Source of the DNA: Reticulitermes lucifugus
Lineage: Eukaryota; Arthropoda; Insecta; Blattodea; Rhinotermitidae
Length of the DNA: 35,887 bases
Direction of reading: 5' to 3'
Assembly (NCBI GenBank): GCA_026260175.1
Contig: JAKCWW010002529.1
Span: 20,274 to 56,160, forward strand
Shown: piece by piece, positions 21,901 through 32,152 of the stretch
How the letters are laid out: every line of letters starts with the position of its first letter
Numbering within the stretch: the stretch's first letter is position 1
Notes under the pieces: model-generated
Told to the model about the DNA's origin: nothing
The model's input: only the letters and a program-made list of their open reading frames with translations
Databases searched by the model: none
Translations under genes and position numbers: made by a program

Positions 21901-22622
21901 CCTCTGAAGTGTAAGATTGTCCCCACCAACCCCTACATTATAACATCCCCTTTCTTCAAGCTGGAGGCTTTGTCACTGACCATACATTCGGCTAGTCACT
22001 AAGTAAGGGAGTTAATTTTTTTGACAAAAGAAAAACTTTCTGACAGAGACGATATAACACGATCGGTTTCGCGGCATTAATTTTTATCTGCGTGAAATGA
22101 ACATCAAAATCGAAAGAAAGATTTAAAAATTACAAGCAAAAATGAGGAAAACGTGTACTTCTAATTGGAGTAGCCCTTTTCATTCTTGTTAGCACATATA
22201 AAACAGTTGAAAACGAAGCAATTGAAAATTGTATACAGAAAAGGTTTTAAAGTAATCTTCGTTCTTGGAGTTAAAAACTCATGGTACGAAGATCCAAATA
22301 TTCCTTTCTTCTAGGATAAAGCTGTGTAGTTTTTAGGACATGCAGCAACCTCGAGAGGTCCGCTGCCTTCATGATCAAGACACCTTGAAAATACAGGCGG
22401 CGGACTCTTTCACAACGTTGGTACCGATTTACCAAATTACACGTTGTAACGTCCAAGATGACCGTAATCTTAATATTTCCATGGTAAAAAGATTAAATCT
22501 CATAAGTTTTAAGGTGTGTTATGACTTAAACACTAAGAAGTACTGACGTAGGAGCACACGACAAGCAATAGGGGCCTAATGCCATTACACCAGCAGTTAC
22601 GCATGTACGACTGTGATTACAG

Positions 22623-22798
22623 GACAGAGCCTTCTGTTTGGGTCCAGCTGTCATGTGCCAAATATTACGCACTCTAGATCTCAGGGGAACGGTGGTTCAG
22701 ACCCATATCATTTCTCCCCGCACAACGGCGTATCTTGCTAACGTCCTGTCGGACAATGAGAAGATCGACACTTTGATAGCTTTTGGCGCCGGAGACAG
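22623..22798 (+). CDS. NSUN7: NSUN7-like gene, exon 6 (residues 305-363): degenerate SAM-binding core
   Basis: The acceptor is CTGTGATTACAG and the donor ACAG/GTAAGA at 22799. Entry is phase 0, exit phase 2. The frame DRAFCLGPAVMCQILRTLDL, then RGTVVQTHIISPRTTAYLAN and VLSDNEKIDTLIAFGAGDR, lines up with human NSUN7 QDKSRSLAVHSVKALL ... DVLMVNTGSWYTVSHMSIL ... KVFVCGVQ. In active NSUN enzymes this block carries motif I (DxCAAPGGK), which binds SAM. Here the equivalent stretch is THIISPRTTA, with neither the Cys nor the Gly-rich turn. This exon is invisible as a long ORF. It was placed by phase, position and alignment, and is the most divergent part of the core. Confidence 0.82.
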
Positions 22799-23524
22799 GT
22801 AAGAAAATTTCGATGAAAACCTTGGGTTTAAACATTCGGATGCTTTTCAGTTTCAAGGGTTATGACGGTGTATTGTACTTAGGAATACTTGGTTCGTGGT
22901 CTTTGCCCGTCTTCTCGTAATCAAAAAAATAATAAACATTTCGGGAATTGGATCTGTTTCGGTCCTTACGTGAATGGGTAGGACAGAAAGAGTTGTTCTC
23001 AGTCACTGGGGCTGAGAAACACAATTATTATAATGCTGGTTGTTAATTTCTTTGAACAACAGCTCCATGTTTTGGAAATTCATGTGGGAACTGGGGGAAG
23101 ACTGAATAGTGCTGAAACTGTAGTAGGAATTAAACTGGGCCGTGAGTAAGTGTCATGTAATTAGAAGATGTGCTATAGGTTTTTGCTATTGTACTTCTTT
23201 AATTTCAATTCATCTGTTCATCTTATCTGCACTCTTTCACCCTGCGATTTTCTTCAGCTTAAGACAAAGAAGATCGATGGGTATTATTTTACAGATTACA
23301 TTTTGATCCTATTCAGTGAAGTGTTCATTGTACGGAAAACTTGTACTTATATTGACAATGAAATATTAGAATGCTGTCTTGTGGGATCAGACTCCGTGGA
23401 TTACATATTTTATCAGACTACATGGCGTTATATTCCAGAAGGCAGTAATCTGTATAGTCACGGCCATGAGAGTTTCAAATTTCGTAGTGTGCGTTTGATT
23501 AACACAAATTGCATTCTGTGACAG
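22799..23524. other. Intron 6
   Basis: No exon found. It holds an R1 fragment on the minus strand at 23360-23510. The open frame 23168-23521 is mostly that repeat read on the other strand. Confidence 0.5.
23360..23510 (-). repeat. Dispersed repeat R1 fragment
   Basis: The minus-strand frame reads TLMAVTIQITAFWNITPCSL, matching the TAVTVKITVFWDVMPCSLV block that I recall from insect repeats. The plus strand reads YQTTWRYIPEGSNLYSHGHE, the reverse-orientation companion block. It ends just before the exon 7 acceptor. Confidence 0.6.
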
Positions 23525-23825
23525 GAAGGAAGAATATGATGAGTATCTACGCCAGCTGGGCGTGACAAACACAGAGGTACGCGCCGAGAGGTTTGTGGAT
23601 GTGCCATCAGAGAGCTTGATTTTAGAAAACGTTGTGGCCGTGCTGGCGAATCCACCAAACACATACTCAGGCGTTACAGACCCTGTGGATCTGGTGTGCA
23701 GTCGTGGCGGAGACCTCTCGATGCTAGAATTGATGACGGAGAGTGGAGACATGAGATTCGACCGGGCCAACACGATGCTGGAGGAACAGCGTCAGACGCT
23801 GCGGCTCGCCATGTCCAGACCTCAA
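23525..23825 (+). CDS. NSUN7: NSUN7-like gene, exon 7 (residues 363-463): motif IV without its Cys
   Basis: The acceptor is CATTCTGTGACAG. The donor, CAA/GTTAGC at 23826, is weak but is the only one that fits the alignment. The frame KEEYDEYLRQLGVTNTEVRA ... ENVVAVLANPPNTYSGVTDP ... LELMTESGDMRFDRANTML ... LRLAMSRPQ follows human NSUN7 (LKTLFTKIGC ... VKVILLLPRCSGLGVSNPVEF ... LAQQQYEQLTHAMKF) with equal spacing. Motif IV of the family is a Pro-Cys; here Pro406-Pro407 is followed by Asn408 (codon at 23658). The family release cysteine is therefore missing. The rest of the Rossmann core looks intact, with no stops or frameshifts. Confidence 0.93.
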
Positions 23826-25075
23826 GTTAGCAGCAAAAGCAACCTCTTGAGAAGCTGATGGTCGCTCCAAAAATGAAAAAAAATTGCCACTTTTTAATCA
23901 AAAGCGAAAGTAGAGTACCGGATTAAGGAGAACCGCCACTGAAACCTATCCTAAGCCAGATTAGTCCAAATTACATTCTGTCTCTTTAAGATCTCTCGTA
24001 GTATTTTTTCCCCATCTTGAGAGTGTTTCACAAATGAATCTTTGCCTTCAGGTTTTCGAATAAAATTTTAGACACGCAGGTATCATCACTACAATGCGTT
24101 CTAGAAGCCCCATCCACCTCATCCGCGTTGATTTGATTACTATTAATAATGTTACCAGATTCCTTACATCAAGGCTGCCCGACTTCAACACACAGGAGGG
24201 CCACATACTTCGTTAAGGACTCGCATGCAGGCCGCATGTGTGTATACATATATCGAAAGGGGGGTGGCGGGGGGTGGCGGGGGATTGAGTTAAATAGAGG
24301 GCAATTATTTACAAACAATAAGTTACGCTAAAGTACGGTTGAAGATCAAGGTAGTAGGCCATAACAAAGTCGGTAAAACCAAAAACGTGTTGGTTTATTA
24401 TTTGCTGTCTTAAAAGGGATGAGTTATAGTTTCTACACATTTTATGCTATTAAAGTTACCATATTATGTTCTGTAGACCTATTATATTATGTCTGTTAAA
24501 CTGTATTACTGAAACTATTCAGGTGACTGAGGGCCGCAAATAATTTCCTCGAGGGCCACATTTTAGGCAGCCCTGCCTTACAACATCGAGCGTATGAGAT
24601 GGTTGGGACTAGTTGCAAGCATGAAAGATATGGAGAGCATATGTGAAATTTGGTAATGAAACATCTGGGAAGATACATTTTGAAGAAGGAGCTGTAAATT
24701 GGAGAATACTATTAAAACTGATCTTTAAAAATAGGGGTTGACAGACAGTATTGCTTCATATTCTCAAGATAAATACCAGCAAATTGTAAAGTTGCCACTG
24801 TGCTTTATTAAGCACCACACCATGAAGGCCTGTGGAGGATGCTTCGGATAAGATAACAAAACATTGCCCCTGCCGGGTATCAAACCACATTTCCTCGATC
24901 GTGGTGGACTCTTGTAAACATTCGGGTTTAGTAACAGATATAGAATTTCTTCAGTAGATAAGCGGATATTAGCTTCTCAAAAATAATTTTTTTCCATGGT
25001 GTTAGATATGCGATTTCTGAATTGTGGTACTTTTCGTAGCGTCTATAACACCTTGCCTCTGCTTCCCTGCTTCAG
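23826..25075. other. Intron 7
   Basis: No exon found. It contains a hAT-like MITE (24168-24580). A stretch near 24850-24890 (CGGGTATCAAACCAC) may be a SINE B-box relic. Confidence 0.5.
24168..24580. mobile_element. hAT-like MITE
   Basis: The left end AAGGCTGCCCGACTTCA with GGAGGGCCACAT inside is mirrored at the right by GAGGGCCACATTTTAGGCAG and CCCTGCCTTA. On the minus strand the right end reads AAGGCAGGGCTGCCTAA. Terminal GGCTGCCxxA and inner GGGCCAC blocks are typical of some insect hAT families. A G-rich GGGGTGGCGG duplication sits near 24262. There is no transposase frame, and the exact ends and target duplication are uncertain. Confidence 0.55.
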
Positions 25076-25402
25076 ATCCAGGTCGTGTTATATGAGAACC
25101 ACTCGATTGTTCCCGCAGAGAACAGAGAGATGGTAAATCGGATGTTGAATCAAATGAACAACAACGCACGTGAGAAACACTTGGAGGAGCTGGGGAAGCC
25201 CCTCGGTGTCTCCAACCGTGAGGGATCTGAAACATTTGGTGGTGCTGGTAGTGCGGGCTCCGGTGTTCTTTGTGCTGGGGGCAGCGCTGGTGGAGGTCAC
25301 GATGAAGAGAGCTTGGTGGCATCTTCCAGCACAGTCGTTTCCCTCCAGAATATTGAAGTGAATGATCCTCACATACCCAACATTTCGGAAAAAGACATTG
25401 CT
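25076..25402 (+). CDS. NSUN7: NSUN7-like gene, exon 8 (residues 464-572): motif VI without its Cys, Gly/Ser-rich insert
   Basis: The acceptor is CTTCCCTGCTTCAG and the donor GCT/GTAAGT at 25403; both phases are 0. It starts IQVVLYENHSIVPAENREMV, aligned with human AVVYCTCSVFPEENEAVV. The TCS catalytic motif VI is here N471-H472-S473, so the nucleophilic Cys is replaced by His (codon 25100), and the neighbouring Cys by Glu. The flanking Tyr, Pro and Glu-Asn are kept, so the fold around the site seems preserved. After NRMLNQMNNN comes a low-complexity segment with GGAGSAGSGVLCAGGSAGGG (about residues 519-538), longer than in the human protein and probably a disordered loop. The exon ends HIPNISEKDIA. 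Confidence 0.92.
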
Positions 25403-25507
25403 GTAAGTCTTTACTTTAAGTTTATTTAACGACGCTGGCAGTGTGTGAGATTAGGAGTAGATAGTGTTGCACAATAGGATTGTAATAAATAATGATTTAG
25501 AAAGCAT

Positions 25508-25660
25508 GTAAGGGAAAGTCGTAGCTTTATTTGAGGTGCTACCCTGGGATTTGACTAGGGGACTGCGGAAATCTACGAGAAAACTCAATCAGAATATTCG
25601 GTGATCCGGCTGTGATTCGAACCGGACACCTCTCGAATACAAATCAGAAAAATTAGCACC
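25508..25660 (-). repeat. tRNA-headed SINE, family D
   Basis: On the minus strand a good B box, CCGGTTCGAATCAC, is followed by TTTTCTCGTAGATTTCCGCA, GTCCCCTAGTCAAATCCCAG and a GGTAGCACCTCAAATAAAGC end. Only one copy is seen in the window, but head plus body plus A-rich end is the SINE layout. Confidence 0.6.
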
Positions 25661-27131
25661 AACCGGCTTTTTGTAAGTTCTTATTATTGCTAACATACTG
25701 ATTAAAGTTACTCTTATTATTCGGTAGGGTTAAAAATAGGTTATTTCCCTGTGCTTAATCAAGCATAAGCCACGATTATTTATGGGGAGTGAAGAAATAT
25801 TTCCATGCGTTCAGAATTGTATGCAAAATGTACGCGAGTAGCCAGGTTAACGCGGCAGCCTCTTTAGCCCTTTGGAAAAATGTCTTATTACACAATATTC
25901 AGTTAAGTTTATCCTCATTTTCGTGAGACTATAAACAGTTTATCCCCCGGTTCATTACCCATTAGGTAGTGTGGTGTGTGGGGTCCGGAACCGGTCGGGA
26001 CTATTTGGAGAAAAAAAACATCTCTGCACCTTCAACCCCGATCTTCCGAGTCGTCCAGCCCCTATCTTAGTTACTACACTCACAGAACTAATCACCCAAT
26101 AAGTCTCAGACTGTAAAATAATTTTAGATTATAATCTTCAGTTCACGTTACTCTGTAATCTTGTGGGTGACTCAAATGTTAAAGCTGGTGTTATATTGGT
26201 CAATATTATCGACTTTGTATCAAAGTTTTAATAATACCACTCGATATGTACAAAATACGAACTTCCTTTTTGCGTAACATCGAGAATTATTCACACAGTA
26301 GATAGTTATTAGATCAGAATAGAAAATATTCCATATATAAATAATCGACATTAACTTTAATTATGTTTCAAGGTAATTATATATATTGGATCTAGTTAAA
26401 AGAATTCGCGAAACATTATGCTGAAAAGTGAGACTTCTAGCGAGTAAAGGAACTGCGTGTTGCCATTCTAATATGTGCTTGCTCTATCTGGAGAAGTTCT
26501 TGGGTCATGTCGCAGCTGGTTTTGCTCAGCTGGAGTCAAGTCCTCATACACTTTTCTATTCCAGTGGCAAAGATAGTTCAGCACATATGATGACCATAAA
26601 ATGAGATTCGGAAGAGAGAAGACAACCCTTGGTTTTCAAATTTCTATTCATCTAGCTATCAGACTTCAATTTGTCACTGTAGGAATAAAAACAAACCTTT
26701 TAAAAAGTCGCCGTCTAATTGTTTAGAATTATAAATGACAGCTACACTTTTATAATTATTCTAGTGTGAGAGCTTCGTTTATCTTGCATATATAGATAGT
26801 TTGGTGTCACGGTCTTCCACTGCCATCTTCGATTATCCTCTTTGATCAGCCAGTCGGAAGGCAGTGATGCATGATGAAACAATTTATTTGGTCAAGTAGT
26901 GGAATGTGTAACACTCTTCACTAACCTAAAGAAGTCATTGTCTTAAAACAAATTAGTAGGGGTCAGCACCTCGAAACAACACTGAAACTTGGCGCTCCGA
27001 GGCTAATTTTTTCGTAACTTATTTTTAACTGGACGGAAGCAAACAACCGTCCATTCGCTCCATATTTCAGAGTTAGAAATTTCCACGACTAAATTCAGAA
27101 AAATTTAAAGACTAAGGTGTAAGTGTAAATG
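25661..27131. other. Intron 8, first part; nothing supported
   Basis: AT-rich sequence with no coding frame, clear repeat ends or structured motif that I can defend. Confidence 0.5.
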
Positions 27132-27682
27132 TACAGGGTGTATCTAAAATGCTTGGATAAGTATCAGGAATGATTTTCCCACAAAAAAGAAATTCGAGGT
27201 ACAGCCCGAAACCTGTTGACCTCAATCCTTTAGATTTTTATGTGTGGGGACACTTAAATCCCTTAGTGTATTCAGCTGTAATTGCAAATGCAGAGACACT
27301 TTACTAACTCATTTTTATGCTTGTCATTTCATTCGCAACCGCCCAGAGACCTGTGAAAGTGTGCTGCAGTCTATGATCAGACGTGTTCATGTGTGCATTG
27401 ATTCAGGTGGAGGATATTTTGAGATTTTTTGTGAATTGTGACTTGATAAACTATAAGAACTCAATAGCTATTAACCTGGGAATGTGTACCGTAAATGTAT
27501 TCTGTCAGTTGTAAGTAAAATATTAGTCTACATTGTTATGGTATTTATTGTCGAATGTAATCTTACAATTAAACCCAAAAACCCCTAATTTCTCGACATA
27601 TGTGTACATTAACTTTTTTATATGTTTTGATGTGAAAAACTCACTCTTGCAGTTTGTCCAAGTATTTTAAGTACACTGTGTA
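27132..27682 (+). mobile_element. Internally deleted Tc1/mariner-superfamily transposon
   Basis: Terminal inverted repeats begin TACAGGGTGTATCTAAAATG at 27132 and, on the minus strand, TACACAGTGTACTTAAAATA ending at 27682. TA at both ends fits the TA target of this superfamily. Inside, two frames give the transposase C-terminus: VDLNPLDFYVWGHLKSL, then (shifted) FIRNRPETCESVLQSMIRRV and HVCIDSGGGYFEIFCEL. This is the PDLxPLDFxxWG ... RxRxCIxxGGGHFE tail of IS630/mariner-type transposases. The N-terminus and most of the catalytic core are missing. It cannot mobilise itself. Confidence 0.8.
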
Positions 27683-28361
27683 TAATTTTTCGCCGGCGAG
27701 TGTTCCGTCGTGAATTACGTGTTCAAGTTTTTGTATCGTCCAGAAAAGTGTGAAATATTTAAAAAAAGCAGCATATTACAGCAAACAATTCATTCTATAT
27801 TACCTAAACGTTTTGCTTCTCTTGTCTTCACCACCGTTGATAGCATGGTCTTATCCCCTGAGAAGACCTCATGACCCCACTGACCCTAGCCTGGTTCTAG
27901 TCAAGCCACACCTAACCCATCTTCTTTTCTTTTACCGCACCGATAATGACAGTCAACCATGCATAAAAGTGTGCTTGTATTTAGGAACTATAGCTGCGAC
28001 AATAAGATTTGTAAGCCACTGCCAGTTTCGGTCATGTTATTAACATACATGAAGTAATTACAATACAGATGTATTATCTCTATTATTACGTACCCAAGAT
28101 TGATGACTCTGCACGAATTGACCATGTTACCATGATATTATATGGATTGCATACTTATGAGAAGTCTGAAATAGTAATTCCCCGTAGTTGGCTGATTAGA
28201 TATTTAATTTGTATATTGTTCTATAAAATTGCTAGATTATATAAATTTTATTGTATCTTTCACTACATTTAAGATAATATTAAACATGTAGACGTATTTC
28301 CCAATGTTACATAAATACTTTATTGGATGAGTATCATGTTTATTTTTATAAACCTTTTTTT
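27683..28361. other. Intron 8, middle part; no gene
   Basis: Open frames at 27750-28043 and 28069-28272 lack splice context and family resemblance. Nothing else stands out. Confidence 0.5.
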
Positions 28362-28620
28362 TCTGTGGCGCAACAGCCCAACTTGGGCCTAGGCCGCTTC
28401 TTTTGAGGTTACTAAATCACACACATCTGGACACACACACACACCCAGTAGGACTCCTCTGAAAGGGCGATCAGCACGCCGCAGAGGCCGCTACCTACAC
28501 AACACACAACAAACACACGAGACGAAGAGCCTTGACTTCAGCGGGTCTCGAACCCGCAATCCCAGCAATCAAGCGGCTTCAGACCTACGCCTTTGACCGC
28601 ACGGCCACCGGGATCAGCTA
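28362..28620 (-). repeat. tRNA-headed SINE, family B, longer copy
   Basis: On the minus strand it starts TGATCCCGGTGGCCGTGCGG with an A-box-like head and a B box GGGTTCGAGACCC. The body has ACACAACACACAAC-type sequence (plus strand CACAACACACAAC) and AGGTAGCGGCCTCTGCGGCG, then a 3' end with GGCCTAGGCCCAAGTTGGGC. The start of the window (1-150) is the same element. Confidence 0.8.
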
Positions 28621-29104
28621 CAAAACTTTTGTCATACTAAAATAGATACCAAACAGGCTAATAAACATAATAAGTTGTTATTAATGTTCATAAAGAATTA
28701 AACGTTTCAGGTTCTATATACTGGCATAATTTTCATATAAAACAATACCAAAATTCTTCAAGCTGTTTGCAAGTTGAAACGTGGGAACGACGGAGGGACA
28801 GACAAATAAATCTGGAAAAACACTCGCGACCTACCTTATAAGTGTCCTGTTGAAGCGCACCGTAACAATTTCGTGTAATATGGGAAGTATGCCACAAATA
28901 TGCAACAAAGGGAGTCAATGTACATATAACGTAACATTGTGGCGCATTCGACTAAACATTGTTGAAACGGAAAAGCAACAATGCCTTAACTGTGTATTGT
29001 TGAGCTACATGTCACTGTCAAAAATATAAAAATATTGAGTGTTGCAAAACAATGCTTTTGTAGTGAATTTATGTCGCCGGCAACAATAAAACGTAATTAT
29101 GTTT

Positions 29105-29325
29105 TCATGTAAAATGCCCGACATATTCGTCCGATTTTAACCAAATTTGGATTTTGGCGACAGATTTTCTTTAAAGCCCCCCATATAAAATTTCACAAAA
29201 ATCCTTCCAGTGAGATCCGCGCTGATACATGCGGACAGACGGATAGACGGACGGACGAAAGGACGAACGAACATTTCGAAGCTAATAGACGCTTTTCGCT
29301 ACTGTGTTAACGCGCCTAAAAAACA
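29105..29325 (+). repeat. Dispersed repeat R3, copy 1
   Basis: It contains TTCGTCCGATTTTAACCAAA, then AAATTTCACAAAAATCC, the CGGACAGACGGATAGACGG run, and TAATAGACGCTTTTCG. The element at 34160-34395 has the same blocks inverted. Confidence 0.65.
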
Positions 29326-29552
29326 ACAACATTTATTTGGTGAACTTCCAGAAAATAATGGCGAGATCTTGTGAACGCGGTAAAGAGTCCTCGGGTGTCA
29401 TCAAAAGGCGTGAATTCCTTGACCAGCTGAGCGACTATTAGCTTCTGAAGAAAGACTCTCTTTCATGAAGTTAGTCAATTACAGAATACACTGTAATCTT
29501 AACTGCAGCTGCATATGTGTTTTCACTTGTGATGTGTCATTTGATTTTTCAG

Positions 29553-29666
29553 GTACCGCCTTGTGACTTGTTTGAGCTTCATGACCTATCTGACCTCTCT
29601 CCTGATAAACACGTTTGTGTCCGTTTGGAGAAAGACGGCTGTTACTTGGCATATCTACGCAGAAAG
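29553..29666 (+). CDS. NSUN7: NSUN7-like gene, exon 9 (residues 573-610)
   Basis: The acceptor is TTTGATTTTTCAG and the donor AAG/GTCAGC at 29667; both phases are 0. The 38 residues VPPCDLFELHDLSDLSPDKH, then VCVRLEKDGCYLAYLRRK, align with the end of the human NSUN7 methyltransferase domain (SPPVLPLCSLKEIQLSTDKFFRMEPSEITNGCFLSILTRE, in the same order). The GCYLAYL strand corresponds to the final beta strand of the family (GFFxAxL in active members). The codon use and splice sites look ordinary. Confidence 0.9.
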
Positions 29667-30204
29667 GTCAGCTCTAACAGCTTACTCTGTTTGAAAAGAA
29701 GTTTCTTGACAGCGCCCGCGTAAATATAACTTTTACGTTACGCGTCTGTCCGACTTGAGGGGAGGAGCTTCCTACTCTTCCACCTAATAGAGTGCTCATT
29801 GTACGTGTACATGACTTCACGCAAAATATGTGCGGCCTGCATTAGTTTTGCATACGTAGTCATGTCATGAAGTTTGACACTCGAGTATGACAACTTATTA
29901 ATTCTGTTCGGAATTCAACGAATAATCCTAATGATCCAGGACTTATATACGAGTATCTTAAAATTCTGTATTTTCTTTTACACAGCAACTAAACCTGTCG
30001 ACTGAAATTTGTCGGAAGATTATGCTACTAGACCCTTTCATCTTCCAATTTCCTGTGTGATTTGTAATAAAAAATGGCGGACAAAGCGTCACTTAATGCA
30101 AGACCCTGGCATGAGAAATGGCAACATGTCTTAGAAAAATATTTAAAAATTCTGTTAATTTAATTTATTTTAGAGCGTAAAACTGACAAATGTATGAAAT
30201 CTGT

Positions 30205-30442
30205 TTTTTTTCTATTATTTTCACCGTGCATTTTTACAATTCACAAATTATACACCAACGAAATGCACTATCCACAAATATAGTGGACTAAATTTGATAG
30301 CAGATAAAAACATTGGATGTGAAGTGAATGTAGTTTACGAGCCCCCTGAAGATGGCCTTGTAAAGGCCGAAACATATGTAGGGGTTGAATAAAGAATATA
30401 AAGTGAAAATATAGTGCATTTCGTTGGTGTGTAATTTGTGAA
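30205..30442 (+). mobile_element. 238-bp foldback insertion with hammerhead ribozyme and 13-bp target duplication
   Basis: It is flanked by a perfect 13-bp direct repeat, GTATGAAATCTGT, at 30192-30204 and 30443-30455. Near-terminal inverted arms of 31 nt (30240-30270 and 30412-30442) differ at one base. Between the arms sits a well-formed hammerhead motif (30340-30386) followed by GTTGAATAAAGAATATAAAG. No protein is encoded. The features fit a non-autonomous Penelope-like or retrozyme-type element inserted in intron 9. Confidence 0.8.
30340..30386 (+). ncRNA. Hammerhead ribozyme, type I-like
   Basis: Stem I: AGCCCC (30340-30345) pairs with GGGGTT (30381-30386), one G-U pair. Core CTGAAGA 30346-30352 fits the CUGANGA box. 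Then one extra T (30353). Stem II: GGCCTT (30354-30359) pairs perfectly with AAGGCC (30363-30368) around a GTA loop. GAAA is at 30369-30372. Stem III is minimal: A30372-T30379 and C30373-G30378 around ATAT. A30380 would be the cleavage nucleotide (H17). The extra T between core and stem II departs from the textbook fold. Confidence 0.7.
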
Positions 30443-30455
30443 GTATGAAATCTGT

Positions 30456-32152
30456 ATTTGTCTTTTGGTTTCATGAAGAAGACGAATGAAAAAGTAGGCA
30501 TAAATTTGGGCCTATGGAGTTTGGTATGGAGATTATAAGTATATCAACAATATACTTATAAAATGCTGTTTATAGTTCTACAGCTATAAAAATATCGAAG
30601 GCATGAGGGTTTGATGTTATTATAAAAATTTTAACGCAGCATCTGCAGTTAGACAATAAGTTGTTTTTCCCAAAAGATGATGATAATGATAATAATTATA
30701 TTACTATTACTACTAATAAAAATAGGAATAAAACGATAACAATAATCTGCAACATACTGCAAGCAGTGGAAAAGTTCTGAGTCAATTAGGATTCGGTTGT
30801 AAAACCTTCTAGGCATGAGTTAATCACTCTAATTAGTCTACAACTACACGTCATATTTGATTATAAATATACATCTACCTGTTATGTGAAATACCCTTTC
30901 TTTGCGTGAAAGTAAAACATATTTGACATCACAGGTACTGGTTTCCATGGTTGCGGTACAGATTCGTTTCTGAGTGATGTCACACCTGTGTTAAGATTGG
31001 GGTATATTGATATAAGGCAGTGACGTCTCAGCCACCGGCTTTCATGGTTACGATAGACTGGTCGATATAAGAAATCGATACATATATATGTATATATACA
31101 TATATGTCGCTAACCTGAAATCTACAAAACATTTTATTCAAGTGTCTGGGAAATATTTTTGACAATGTTATTTGAGTAACTAAGTTTTTTGAAATATTTA
31201 ACAGTGATTATGTGACGTTGGAAGCCTTTTATGCTGTTGATAATTGGTGTTTTATCGAGTTAGTTAGGAAGCCTGCAATGCGATTGACAACTGGTATTGT
31301 ATCTGGATAATAAGAGGAGTTATATATATATTTTCTTCTTAATTGAATTTCTGTAGTTGACTGAAAACCTTACGTGTTTCGAAATTCGTAATTTGTAAAA
31401 GCGCATCATTTCTACAAAGTACTTAACTCTACTGTCAAAGGTGTCTTTCTATCACACCGCGTATGACTCACGCCCTTAGTGTGAGTCACATTTTGTTGCA
31501 TGGTTGCTGGGTTGCGACATCAAATCACGTTTGCTACTGTTACGTGACGTCAACCACGTTCGTAACCATTACCGTTTATCATAGTTGGTGGATTGTGGCG
31601 TAACACCCCGGTCGTTCGGCTATGGACTTCTGACTTCAAAGTATGGCGAAATCTTTACTTGTTCAGGCACATAGAAGTGATCAGTACGATTGTATTTATC
31701 GGTTTGTTGTTGCTTAATTGCATCTATCACAGAAGGCAGTTGAGCTTGGTAAATATGAAACTATTTGTACAAACCGAAGGGGGAAATTAAAAAGCGTTAT
31801 ACTTATGTGTCGAGGGCCGGCAGGTATGTTCGGAATATAATAAATTAATACCATTAGTTTAGTGGGTTAAAATCATCATGAAGCGATAACAGATGATGAA
31901 TGGGGCCGTGAGGTGGCACGTGAATGTTATGAGGGGCAAGTGGTTACTCATCTCAATAAAACATACGACCAAAGGGTACAAGACCTGGCGATGGCTCGAA
32001 GTGGAAGTGGACATTTTTGCTAATGATTCCGATGTTAAGAATAAGTGGAAACGTGTCTCCACTCCCCTATATGCCTTGATGACTTGTACAAGGACAGTTG
32101 TACCTCTCACGTTTGCCCTAACTCCTTGACGTGTGGCATTTTAACTGTACAG
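30456..32152. other. Intron 9, remaining part
   Basis: No exon found. It contains an AT palindrome at 31081-31108 (CATATATATGTATATATACA and its mirror). The open frame at 31893-32129 ends against the exon 10 acceptor region and has no motif. Confidence 0.5.

Noticed and set aside
21955-22005. Candidate exon reading LEALSLTIHSASH
   Set aside because: It superficially resembles the human SLAVHS block, but it hits a stop before any usable donor in the needed phase.
22322-22420. Candidate NSUN7 exon after the strong acceptor TTCCTTTCTTCTAG (frame beginning Asp-Lys) or at 22337
   Set aside because: The first frame stops after four codons, and the second gives no alignment to the family. The exon at 22623 fits phase, length and alignment fully.
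25002-25372. Minus-strand open frames opposite exon 8
   Set aside because: They are shadows of the Gly/Ser-rich coding sequence on the plus strand.
31893-32129. Upstream extension of the last exon as extra coding sequence
   Set aside because: The frames before 32153 lack family resemblance, and a good acceptor sits exactly where the homology begins, in the right phase.
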